6,070 nt of DNA from Chitinophagales bacterium (GTDB taxonomy: Bacteria > Bacteroidota > Bacteroidia > Chitinophagales > Chitinophagaceae). The notes under the pieces were generated by a model that did not search any database, was not told the origin of the DNA, and was given only the letters and a program-made list of their open reading frames with translations. Where the stretch lies: positions 1-6,070 of the forward strand of contig JAATGW010000386.1 in assembly GCA_015654495.1 (NCBI GenBank). Reading direction: 5' to 3'. The position numbers and the translations under genes are program-made. Below, one piece after another: positions 1 to 5,512 of this stretch; the stretch's first letter is position 1; each line of letters starts with the position of its first letter.

Positions 1-21
1 AAAAATGCATAAGGGAAAAAG

Positions 22-402
22 TCAATAAAAACCACCCCGCGAAAATGAGGTTTGGATTAATGTGATTCCCTGATCTCCTGAAAAAAATGATCCTGAAAAA
101 AAGAAAATCAATAACAACCCACTCACTAATATTACGAGGTTGATGGCGGGTCTGTACGTCCACCATTGATTGAGAGCAGGAATAATTCTGATAGGGAGAC
201 CAAGTATAAAACATATGGCAATTGAAACAACAATAATAATCAAACCAAATATTGCTCTGGATTTTTCAAAACCGAGACCTGCAACTATGCCGGTGTTTTC
301 GTTTGCATTAGAAATAAAAAATAATGTGAAAACCAGGGTCAGGATCAGAAATGAAATTACAAGTTGAAACAGTAATGGTGATATTATTAAAAATCGTCGC
401 AT
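22..402 (-). CDS. Small integral membrane protein, three predicted spans, function unknown
   Basis: The frame encodes 126 residues from an ATG to a TGA stop. Three hydrophobic stretches stand out at about residues 9-30, 49-69 and 86-104, so this is an inner-membrane protein with a short C-terminal tail (about 105-126). A segment reading LGLPIRI...NQWW lies between spans two and three. It resembles a motif I associate with small uncharacterised Bacteroidota membrane proteins, but I cannot assign a named family. There are no charged catalytic motifs, cysteines for metal binding or transporter signatures. The ATG at the 5' end is the only plausible start, because no other methionine occurs in the protein. 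A promoter-like element ends only one base before that ATG, which would put transcription initiation inside the gene, so either the element is not used or the start needs revision. The gene is separated from the upstream lipoprotein gene by 152 bases and is probably transcribed separately. Confidence 0.75.
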   Translation of the reverse strand: MRRFLIISPLLFQLVISFLILTLVFTLFFISNANENTGIVAGLGFEKSRAIFGLIIIVVSIAICFILGLPIRIIPALNQWWTYRPAINLVILVSGLLLIFFFSGSFFSGDQGITLIQTSFSRGGFY

Positions 403-554
403 TCAATAGTAAGTTATCCATTTCAGGCTCAGACAACAGGCTTATCTGCAATCACCCCCGGGAGCAGGGCTTAATCCGGGAAGAATATTTATGTTGTGCA
501 TGATCTCTCTGATCGAAGTTCCTGTTGGTGCTCCGAAAGGTAATGTACACTACC
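403..554. other. Intergenic stretch of 152 bases
   Basis: This lies between the lipoprotein gene and the three-span membrane protein gene. It contains one candidate promoter near its left end. It also has an imperfect GC-rich inverted repeat, CCCGG at about 459-463 paired with CCGGG at about 476-480. No run of T follows the repeat on the minus strand, so it is not a convincing intrinsic terminator. About 90 bases next to the lipoprotein stop are open in all three minus-strand frames, so openness gives no evidence of a gene there. Confidence 0.4.
404..436 (-). promoter_or_regulatory. Promoter-like element just before the three-span membrane protein gene
   Basis: Read on the minus strand, TTG (434-436) is followed after 22 bases by TACTATTG (404-411). 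This is one mismatch from the Bacteroidota -7 consensus TAnnTTTG. The same octamer occurs upstream of two other genes in the window. The element ends one base before the ATG at 400-402, so a normal start of transcription would fall inside the coding region. I therefore rate it below the other two copies. Confidence 0.25.
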
Positions 555-1346
555 CTATTTCGTTTTTAAAAATATCCCGTCAATAGTTGCATTAAGCCCA
601 AACTCGCCTTCACAATATCCCTTCGTATAATTGATATATACAAATCCTTTATAAAAACTCACTTTAAATTCGCAACTATCACTTTCAGGAATTGTGTAAA
701 TAAAACTATTACCTGTCAACGATATCGTATCTTTTTCTACTTCTGCAATATTCGGCCCACGTTCCACATTTGTCAGGGATTGGATTTCAAATTCTATTTC
801 CTTGTTTTTTACTTTATTAATCTCAAAATCTCCGTTAAATCCATTCTCTCCATATTGATAATGATAATCACCGAAAATTTCACCTGCATCGGCCATGAAG
901 TTTTTGCTGCTGATCAGTGTATCTTTTAAAGAAAGTGACAGACTAAGTTCTTTCTTCGTTTTTGGAGATACCCAATCACCATTAAAGAAATCGCCTGCAG
1001 GCTTGCCTTCAATCACTCCGGTGATATTGCCTGTGCTGTCAAACTCCAGCAGCCGGTACGTTTTATCTTCTTCTATTGTACCCAGTAGCGTAATCGGGAC
1101 TTTGTCCTTTGTATTGAGGTAGGTTATTTCTCCGATGATTAAATTACTGTCGAGTTGATAATGGATAAATACAGGCGTCTTGCCATTTAAAGTTCCTGCC
1201 CAGCAGATTTCCCTGTTATTTTTAGTTCCCGCTTCAGCGGAAACTGCAGTAGCAGAAGGAACCAATGTATCGGTTTTATTTACCTTTTGTTGCTGATTGC
1301 CGCAGGAAAAAATGGCTAATAAAAATATATAATTCCAGTGCTTCAT
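555..1346 (-). CDS. Predicted lipoprotein, 263 residues, function unknown
   Basis: The protein begins with a short hydrophobic signal ending in a lipobox-like IFSC, so Cys15 is the likely lipidated residue after signal peptidase II cleavage. A Ser/Thr/Ala-rich linker follows to about residue 45. The mature protein has two parts. Residues 48-140 (ICWAGTLNGKTPVF... through GNITG and FNGDW) look like a beta-rich repeat-type domain. Residues 158-263 (GDYHYQYGENGFNGDF... through SCEFKVSF and YCEGEFG) look like a second beta domain with two cysteines, near 225 and 245, that could pair. I do not recognise a named family or catalytic motif. The residues after the cysteine are GNQQQ, without the acidic cluster used as a surface-export signal in some Bacteroidota, so an inward-facing location is possible; that is inference. 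The ATG is preceded by an A-rich leader, and a candidate promoter lies about 85 bases upstream, suggesting its own transcript. Confidence 0.85.
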   Translation of the reverse strand: MKHWNYIFLLAIFSCGNQQQKVNKTDTLVPSATAVSAEAGTKNNREICWAGTLNGKTPVFIHYQLDSNLIIGEITYLNTKDKVPITLLGTIEEDKTYRLLEFDSTGNITGVIEGKPAGDFFNGDWVSPKTKKELSLSLSLKDTLISSKNFMADAGEIFGDYHYQYGENGFNGDFEINKVKNKEIEFEIQSLTNVERGPNIAEVEKDTISLTGNSFIYTIPESDSCEFKVSFYKGFVYINYTKGYCEGEFGLNATIDGIFLKTK

Positions 1347-1529
1347 TTTTGCAGAATAACTTCTTTATGAGATGATCATAAGAAAGGTCAGGGTCACTAA
1401 GGCGTTTAATATTCCTTCGCTCACTCACTCCGCAATAGTACTAACTAAATTTCGAAGCAACAAAGCTGAGCCTCCGGCTATCACTTGTAGTAATGCTAAT
1501 AATTGAATTCATTTTTTCAATTGCCAGTA
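1347..1529. other. Intergenic region with the lipoprotein leader and promoter candidate
   Basis: These 183 bases separate the four-span membrane protein gene from the lipoprotein gene. They contain the promoter candidate at 1433-1464 and an untranslated leader of roughly 80 bases. A hairpin with a 7-base AT-only stem (1501-1507 with 1516-1522, 8-base loop) lies just after the upstream gene's stop codon. It lacks a GC-rich stem and a T-run, so I do not call it a terminator. No coding frame is convincing. Confidence 0.4.
1433..1464 (-). promoter_or_regulatory. Candidate housekeeping promoter of the lipoprotein gene
   Basis: On the minus strand TTTG (1461-1464) is followed after exactly 20 bases by TACTATTG (1433-1440). 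The known Bacteroidota arrangement is a TTG-type -33 box and a TAnnTTTG -7 box about 19-21 bases apart. The -33 box and spacing fit, and the -7 box has one mismatch (ATTG for TTTG). The predicted transcription start is near 1426-1428, giving a leader of about 80 bases before the ATG at 1344-1346. The 11 bases AGTACTATTGC are identical to those in the promoter candidate at 5442-5473. Confidence 0.5.
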
Positions 1530-2222
1530 TCAAACAGCGTCCTGCTTCAAACCCTGCAATTCATTCAGGAACTCCAATGATTTAGTGATCCTGGTTCCCG
1601 ATGATTTCCGGATAAAATCATTCACCCATTTTTTGTGGATATTTTTAAAAGATATTTCCCGGTAGAACCAGATGCCAAGTGGAATCAGCACTGCGGTTGC
1701 AATGATCTGAGCTGTCCACCAGTTACCATTGGATTGCCTCATGATATCGAAATCGCTCCACATGCTGATGCTATAGTCTTTGATCAGTTTTGTTGCCACA
1801 ACAGGAAATGCCAGTAATGCAGGTATGGTTAGTACGGCCAGCCTTGCATAGCCTACAATATGTGTTTGCAGCCGAACGATGGAGCTTTGAAGGGTTACCA
1901 GATCTGCATTGTAATCCAATCCCCTGATGATCCTGATTTGCTTCCAGGCATCAGCACATAACATTACATAAAATGCAAGTAAAAGAAATCCTGAAACAGC
2001 AAATGGAACCTGCGAAATATTCTGTACAAGAAAAACCACCAGAAATACTATAACTATGCCGTGTAATACACATATCACCGCCTGCTTCCAAAACAACGGG
2101 CTAATAGTGGATGCTATTTTCTGTCCTTGCATTAGCTCAATCTGCTGCTCGTTTAGCCTGACCCGTTTTTCTAATTTTTCATTCTCTGAAAGCCACATCG
2201 ATTTTAATTCATCTAGTTCCAT
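1530..2222 (-). CDS. Four-span membrane protein downstream of an ECF sigma factor, possible sigma regulator
   Basis: The protein has 230 residues. It starts with a charged, probably helical cytoplasmic segment (residues 1-45, MELDELKSMW...) and continues with four hydrophobic stretches at about 48-66, 72-90, 126-146 and 169-187. It ends in a basic tail (about 188-230). The start ATG lies 11 bases after the sigma factor stop codon, so the two genes are almost certainly cotranscribed. Sigma-linked membrane proteins opening with a MELDELK..W segment are common in Bacteroidota as far as I recall, and they are usually left as hypothetical. The position suggests that it holds or tunes the sigma factor at the membrane. 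However, the HxxxCxxC zinc anti-sigma motif is absent, and there is no FecR-like periplasmic domain. The anti-sigma role is inference from gene order; membrane location is well supported. Confidence 0.85.
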   Translation of the reverse strand: MELDELKSMWLSENEKLEKRVRLNEQQIELMQGQKIASTISPLFWKQAVICVLHGIVIVFLVVFLVQNISQVPFAVSGFLLLAFYVMLCADAWKQIRIIRGLDYNADLVTLQSSIVRLQTHIVGYARLAVLTIPALLAFPVVATKLIKDYSISMWSDFDIMRQSNGNWWTAQIIATAVLIPLGIWFYREISFKNIHKKWVNDFIRKSSGTRITKSLEFLNELQGLKQDAV

Positions 2223-2233
2223 AATTCAGAATT

Positions 2234-2731
2234 TTATTTAGCCGAAAATTTTGCTCTTATTTTTTCTTTTATGCGGTTAATTCTTGTAGCGATATTCGTT
2301 TCTGTGAAACCGGTAATTTCTGCTATTTCCCTATGCGATTTATCGTCAAGATAGAGAAGGATAATTGCTCTGTCTGTTTCTTTCAATCCGCTTATAAATT
2401 GTTTTAGTCGTTGCAGATTAGTTTCTGCTTCATCATTCTCTGCCGGATTTTCTTCAAAAACAATCAAACCTTCCGGCATTGAATCCAGGGTTCTGAATTT
2501 TTTTTCCTGACGATAAAACGATATGGCTACATTAAGAGCAATCCTGTACATCCAGGTTGAAAACTTAAACTCCCGTTTAAAACTGCCGAATGACTTCCAC
2601 AGGTTATAAATAATTTCCTGTGCCAGATCATCACGATCATTCTCATTTGCACAATAGGAATTACAAACTTTGTAAATGATCCCTTTGTTCAGATTTATAA
2701 GTGTTGTGAATTCCTGGTCCTTTGTTATCAT
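2234..2731 (-). CDS. RNA polymerase ECF-type sigma-70 factor
   Basis: The 165-residue protein has the compact two-domain layout of extracytoplasmic-function sigma factors. Region 2 spans about residues 10-78, including DDLAQEIIYNLWKSF and FSTWMYRIALNVA, which contact the core enzyme and the -10 DNA. A linker of about 30 residues rich in Glu and Pro follows. Region 4 covers about 108-160, with the helix-turn-helix SHREIAEITGFTETNIATR that binds the -35 box. Length and layout are normal for the family, and no C-terminal regulatory extension is present. I chose the ATG at 2729-2731. A TTG two codons earlier (2735-2737) would add two residues but has no better leader. The gene follows the hydrolase gene by 20 bases and precedes the four-span membrane protein gene by 11 bases, pointing to one transcript. 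The signal it answers to and the genes it controls cannot be read from this window. Confidence 0.95.
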   Translation of the reverse strand: MITKDQEFTTLINLNKGIIYKVCNSYCANENDRDDLAQEIIYNLWKSFGSFKREFKFSTWMYRIALNVAISFYRQEKKFRTLDSMPEGLIVFEENPAENDEAETNLQRLKQFISGLKETDRAIILLYLDDKSHREIAEITGFTETNIATRINRIKEKIRAKFSAK

Positions 2732-2751
2732 CTCCAATTTTTACGGGGCGA

Positions 2752-3645
2752 TTAATTAACTGCAGAACCATATAATACTTTGAGAGTCCGGCAGCCGGAC
2801 ACCGGAGTTACCGATACATGTGTTTCGGCATCGAATATCTGTACCGTCATCTGCACACCATTCAGATTTTTATTTTTCAATGATTCAACAAATGTTTTCA
2901 ACGGGTTGACCATCATATCACCTTCCAGCGCACCGACCGAGAAAAATATTCTCGCCTTACTGCCGGAAAGTTTATCTGAATTTGTATTTACAGTAGCCAA
3001 CATTTCATTGCTGTTCCACCAGAATGAAGGACTGTTTATTCCATACCTTGTAAAAAGTGAAGGTTTATTTAACAGACAATACGCGGTAAATAATCCACCT
3101 AATGAATGTCCCGACAAACCACGGTCACCGGTAGTTTTGTAATTCTTTTCAATATAGGGGATTATATCTTTTTCAAGTGTATTCAGGAATAAAGGAGCAC
3201 CACCCGATTTTAACCTGTCCTGAGGGATCTGTAGTATTTTGCCCCATAGCGTATCCTGCGATGGTATAAAAGACGGGGTAAGATCAAAGTGTCTTGCTAC
3301 CAGCCAGTCAGTATCTGTTTCGCATTCGTTCTCAATGGCAACGATGATTACATTTTTAATCTCCCTCGCCAGATCGAGCATTTCGCGGGTCGATTTAAAA
3401 GAACCGTAAGAAAATTTCCCATCCAAAACATAGAGCACGGGATAATGGATAGTATCCTTTGTTGAATAATTTTTTGGAAGCGACACATAGAGGTGATAAG
3501 GTTTCTGATTAAATTCCGATTTAACAATATGCTCGTTTCCGGTACTAATCGTTACTGACTTTTTATTCTGTGCCCCGGCATTTGTAGTACACAAAATCAA
3601 TGCAATAAAGAAATTAATTCCTGCGAAGTATATCGGCTTTTTCAT
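2752..3645 (-). CDS. Secreted alpha/beta-hydrolase, putative esterase family
   Basis: The protein has 297 residues with an N-terminal signal peptide (KK, a hydrophobic core, then NAGA before Gln26), so it is exported. The fold is alpha/beta-hydrolase, matching the esterase D / enterochelin-esterase-like group (PF00756, COG2819). Visible elements are YPVLYVLDG (68-76), VIIVAIEN (99-106), the nucleophile elbow GHSLGG with Ser181, the SPSFWW segment (205-210), an acid candidate at Glu241 or Asp243 in the VGALEGD stretch, and the catalytic histidine candidate His276 in the ETHVS motif. The triad is therefore probably complete. Family members cleave carboxylic esters, including siderophore or acyl esters; the substrate here is unknown. 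I chose the ATG at 3643-3645 because it directly precedes the signal peptide and has an A-rich leader. The frame stays open upstream to a TTG at 3753, but those 36 residues are basic and not signal-like. The sigma factor gene follows after 20 bases. Confidence 0.93.
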   Translation of the reverse strand: MKKPIYFAGINFFIALILCTTNAGAQNKKSVTISTGNEHIVKSEFNQKPYHLYVSLPKNYSTKDTIHYPVLYVLDGKFSYGSFKSTREMLDLAREIKNVIIVAIENECETDTDWLVARHFDLTPSFIPSQDTLWGKILQIPQDRLKSGGAPLFLNTLEKDIIPYIEKNYKTTGDRGLSGHSLGGLFTAYCLLNKPSLFTRYGINSPSFWWNSNEMLATVNTNSDKLSGSKARIFFSVGALEGDMMVNPLKTFVESLKNKNLNGVQMTVQIFDAETHVSVTPVSGCRTLKVLYGSAVN

Positions 3646-3989
3646 TCTGTATTTATTTATTATGCCTACTCTATTCAGTTTTCGGCACCCCTGTTGTATT
3701 TGTCTGTATTGAATGATTCGGCAGGGGATATAAAATATCACAGTTTTTCGCAATTAATTTTAAAAATACCGGGAAAAGAGGTGGAGTAGAATCGACCAAT
3801 AGGTTACGTGAAGCGGGGCAGGCTCATCTCAGGATCTCCGTTGTGCGGGACATTTTCTGTCAGGAAAAGATATGACCAGGACTTATTCACCAGAATTTCA
3901 GGTTATTACTTCCTATAGAGACACAAATTCAATGTGTGAAATTTAATCGTATATTTTAAAAATCGCAGTTATACTCAGCAATTGCTTCG
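3646..3989. other. 344-base region between the hydrolase gene and the two-span membrane protein gene
   Basis: No full gene is visible on either strand. The part next to the hydrolase gene (about 3646-3760) is AT-rich and probably holds its leader and promoter, but I found no good TAnnTTTG match. The middle (about 3780-3890) is more GC-rich and contains one short protein-like minus-strand frame, listed separately. A weak inverted repeat, ACACA and TGTGT around a 7-base loop, lies near 3920-3936 downstream of the two-span protein gene. It lacks a T-run and is not a convincing terminator. Confidence 0.4.
3804..3890 (-). CDS. Possible very small ORF or gene relic (28 codons)
   Basis: From a GTG at 3888-3890 the frame runs to a TAA at 3804-3806. 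It reads through residues such as NKSWSYLFLTENV and then HNGDPEMSLPRFT. The frame is open a further four codons upstream to a TAA. Residue composition and third-base choice look coding-like, while the flanking sequence is AT-rich. There is no obvious ribosome binding site and no recognisable family. It could be a real small protein, the C-terminal relic of a lost gene, or chance. I lean towards relic or chance. Confidence 0.2.
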   Translation of the reverse strand: MNKSWSYLFLTENVPHNGDPEMSLPRFT

Positions 3990-4346
3990 TCATCGCCGGT
4001 AAAGTATAAAGCCGCGGACAATGGTTACAATACCCAAAACCACAATTCCCCAGAATACATAAAAGAAAAGATTGCCGCTTTCGCTTGCAAATTTCCAGGA
4101 GAAATAGTTAGTAGCCAGGCCGCCGATGATATACACTATTCCCATTATCATTGAATTCCTGAAGCTCTTTTTGTCTGCATTTTCTTCTTCCACATTCTGG
4201 ATAATAGTCTCGATATAGTATGGTTCAATCCCCTGACTTGTTAGCGCATTAATTATTTGTTCAGTCGATTGTTTGTCTTTCAACCGTTTTCTGACCTCGA
4301 GGTGAAGCTGCTCTATTTTTTCAGATGATATATCCTGATTGTTCAT
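3990..4346 (-). CDS. Small membrane protein with cytoplasmic N-terminal helical region, function unknown
   Basis: The protein has 118 residues. Residues 1-60 are charged and probably helical, with EKIEQLHLEVRKRLKDKQS followed by a segment resembling a small helical module (IINALTSQGIEPYYIETII). Two membrane spans follow at about 67-83 and 93-113, and the protein ends in RGFILYRR, so both termini are probably cytoplasmic. I do not recognise a named family. The ATG at 4344-4346 has an A/T-rich leader typical of this genome. The frame remains open to a TTG at 4386-4388, adding 14 residues that lack a better leader, so I did not use it. It lies 81 bases downstream of the 118-residue soluble protein gene, and cotranscription is possible but not shown. 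Confidence 0.75.
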   Translation of the reverse strand: MNNQDISSEKIEQLHLEVRKRLKDKQSTEQIINALTSQGIEPYYIETIIQNVEEENADKKSFRNSMIMGIVYIIGGLATNYFSWKFASESGNLFFYVFWGIVVLGIVTIVRGFILYRR

Positions 4347-4427
4347 TTTAAAATTAATTAAATTGAATCCCAACTTCCGACTCACCAAGGCTTACAATAT
4401 AAAATGCAAGAAAATCCTGAGACATTC

Positions 4428-4784
4428 TCAAAGAATTGATTCATCAAACCACAGATCTTCATAACCCTTATCGTCGATTTGAAATCTCCAGCCGGGCGGC
4501 AAACCAAGATACTTTAAAACAACTGGTCTCTTTTCCAACAAATGTTGAACATGTAAGGGCTTAAAGAAATCAATATCCTTCTGATCAATTCCTCCGCCGC
4601 CCCATAAATACCAGCCGTCTATAATCTTTTCCCGCGGGTGTCTTAATCCGTTAATTGGATTTAGGTCTGTAAACAATGAGAAATTGAATGCAATCAGGGA
4701 ATTAATGTCAACCGGCATCCATGCCACCTGCAATTTATCACAGATCAGTTTTTGTTCTTTCTGTATGGATATCCAATTAAACAT
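4428..4784 (-). CDS. Conserved-looking soluble protein of unknown function (WYLWGGGG...PPGWRF type)
   Basis: The 118-residue protein has no signal peptide or membrane span and is predicted cytoplasmic. Its C-terminal two thirds is dense in aromatic and Gly/Pro residues: GWYLWGGGGIDQKDIDFFKP at about 57-76, then HVQHLLEK, VVLKYLGLPPGWRF and GYEDLWFDESIL at the end. This pattern resembles a family of small hypothetical proteins I associate with accessory regions and, with low confidence, with immunity proteins of polymorphic toxin systems. No toxin gene is visible next to it, so that role is speculative. The ATG at 4782-4784 is preceded by GGAAG six bases upstream, one of the few Shine-Dalgarno-like sites in the window, and supports this start. 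An in-frame TGA lies 30 bases upstream, so the protein is not much longer. The end of the gene overlaps a weak hairpin (4418-4430). Confidence 0.8.
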   Translation of the reverse strand: MFNWISIQKEQKLICDKLQVAWMPVDINSLIAFNFSLFTDLNPINGLRHPREKIIDGWYLWGGGGIDQKDIDFFKPLHVQHLLEKRPVVLKYLGLPPGWRFQIDDKGYEDLWFDESIL

Positions 4785-4941
4785 CGAGTGCTTCCAATAT
4801 TTGCCAGTACTTCAAAATGGCTGTTTTATTTTTCTTCTTTCCCTCGGTATTGATTTAGAGAAATTGACTGGTGGCTCTTTCCGAAATTAAAAAATCATAT
4901 ATTACCATGGAGATCATGAAAACAGTTGTTAAGCCCCTACC
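4785..4941. other. Intergenic stretch of 157 bases
   Basis: This lies between the interrupted gene and the 118-residue soluble protein gene. It is AT-rich, with only short frames of about 20 codons, none convincing. It holds the GGAAG ribosome binding site of the downstream gene but no clear promoter match or terminator. Confidence 0.35.
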
Positions 4942-5247
4942 CTAATTAGATTGTTTTATAAACTCTAAATTCACGTCTTTCGATTCGTTCCAACCAATCC
5001 ACACTGACCTTAATGTTAAATGGCTTCCTTCAATTGAAACAATCTTATAAATATCAACCCGGGGAGGACAAGTCTTATCAATTCGCAAGGTATTTCTTGT
5101 CATAAATGTTGAATCATCTAACCACCGAAGTTTTAACGAGTCCGGATCGTTACAGGCAATTTCGTTTGTCCAAAGCACTACATCTTTATTAATAAAGTTG
5201 AAGCCAGCGCAAACTGATTCAGCTAAGATAAAATGTCCTGATAACAT
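4942..5247 (-). CDS. Hypothetical protein, C-terminal open segment of an interrupted gene (101 residues from an internal ATG)
   Basis: Read from the internal ATG at 5245-5247 this segment encodes 101 residues. It has the features of a compact beta-rich domain: VVLWTNEIAC, LKLRWLDDSTFMTR, CPPRVDIYKIVSIEGSHLTLRSV and WIGWNESKDVNLEFIK. Three cysteines, at 13, 32 and 60, would suit an extracytoplasmic setting. The internal ATG has no signal peptide in front of it, and the coding-like frame continues upstream (RDTIRNNKFAN and before), so this methionine is probably not the original start. If the TAA at 5305-5307 is real, this fragment could be made only by reinitiation and would stay in the cytoplasm. 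I do not recognise the family. Confidence 0.5.
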   Translation of the reverse strand: MLSGHFILAESVCAGFNFINKDVVLWTNEIACNDPDSLKLRWLDDSTFMTRNTLRIDKTCPPRVDIYKIVSIEGSHLTLRSVWIGWNESKDVNLEFIKQSN

Positions 5248-5424
5248 GTTTGCAAACTTGTTATTTCTAATAGTGTCCCGTACTGAAGCTGTGTCAATAA
5301 AGGGTTAAATTATTTGATCCTGTTTTATGCGATTTGATGGTCCGGTAATGTCATGAAGAAACCATCCACTAATGAATATCAAAAGTCCAAATAAAATGCT
5401 GATGGGAATCGTTTTGGCTTTCAT
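4942..5424 (-). pseudogene. Signal-anchored hypothetical protein interrupted by an in-frame TAA
   Basis: An ATG at 5422-5424 opens a frame starting MKAKTIPISILFGLLIFISG, a classic basic-then-hydrophobic signal or membrane anchor (about residues 7-24). After 39 residues the frame meets TAA at 5305-5307. The same frame then continues without a break for 120 further codons (PFIDTASVRDTIRNNKFAN, then the 101-residue segment) to TAG at 4942-4944. The whole would be a 160-codon anchored or secreted protein with one nonsense codon. Supporting this reading, a promoter candidate and leader sit just before the 5' ATG, the two open segments share one frame, and an exported N-terminus suits the cysteine-bearing domain. 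The alternatives are a base-call error, a recent mutation, or two separate small genes that happen to be in frame. TAA ends other genes here, so code reassignment is unlikely. Confidence 0.65.
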
Positions 5425-5441
5425 GAAATATTTCTGTGTTG

Positions 5442-5473
5442 CAATAGTACTCGCTTAGGCTGAAAAGGAGCAA
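5442..5473 (-). promoter_or_regulatory. Candidate housekeeping promoter of the interrupted gene
   Basis: On the minus strand TTG (5471-5473) is followed after 21 bases by TACTATTG (5442-5449), one mismatch from TAnnTTTG. The predicted transcription start falls near 5435-5437, leaving a leader of about 11-13 bases before the ATG at 5422-5424. This placement independently supports that ATG as the original start of the interrupted gene. Eleven bases are identical to the candidate upstream of the lipoprotein gene. Confidence 0.45.
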
Positions 5474-5512
5474 GATCTTCATCGATTGGTCACGTCAGAT
5501 GTTCCAATTTTT

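Noticed and set aside
457..554. Protein-like minus-strand frame downstream of the lipoprotein gene
   Set aside because: All three minus-strand frames are open across most of this stretch, so openness carries no information, and no start or ribosome binding site fits.
1501..1522. AT-only hairpin (7-base stem, 8-base loop) after the four-span membrane protein gene
   Set aside because: It has no GC-rich stem and no T-tract downstream on the transcribed strand, and such repeats are expected by chance in AT-rich DNA.
2658..2676. Inverted repeat TTACAAA-C-TTTGTAA
   Set aside because: It lies inside the sigma factor coding region and encodes ordinary residues of region 2, so a regulatory role is not supported.
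2780..3142. Plus-strand open frame of 120 codons
   Set aside because: It lies entirely antisense to the catalytic core of the hydrolase gene, shows no recognisable motifs and is explained as a shadow of that gene.
3646..3753. N-terminal extension of the hydrolase by 36 residues from a TTG
   Set aside because: The extension is basic and not signal-like, whereas the ATG at 3645 directly precedes a good signal peptide with an A-rich leader.
4347..4388. N-terminal extension of the two-span membrane protein by 14 residues from a TTG
   Set aside because: A normal ATG at 4346 with an A/T-rich leader exists, and the extra residues add no recognisable feature.
4418..4430. Hairpin TGAGA-CAT-TCTCA (plus-strand reading) at the end of the 118-residue soluble protein gene, with T-rich sequence following on the minus strand
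   Set aside because: The stem is only five base pairs and overlaps the stop codon. The T-run is interrupted, so it is too weak to call a terminator.
4684..4890. Plus-strand open frame of 68 codons
   Set aside because: Half of it is antisense to the 118-residue soluble protein gene, the rest is low-complexity AT-rich sequence, and it has no supporting start signals.
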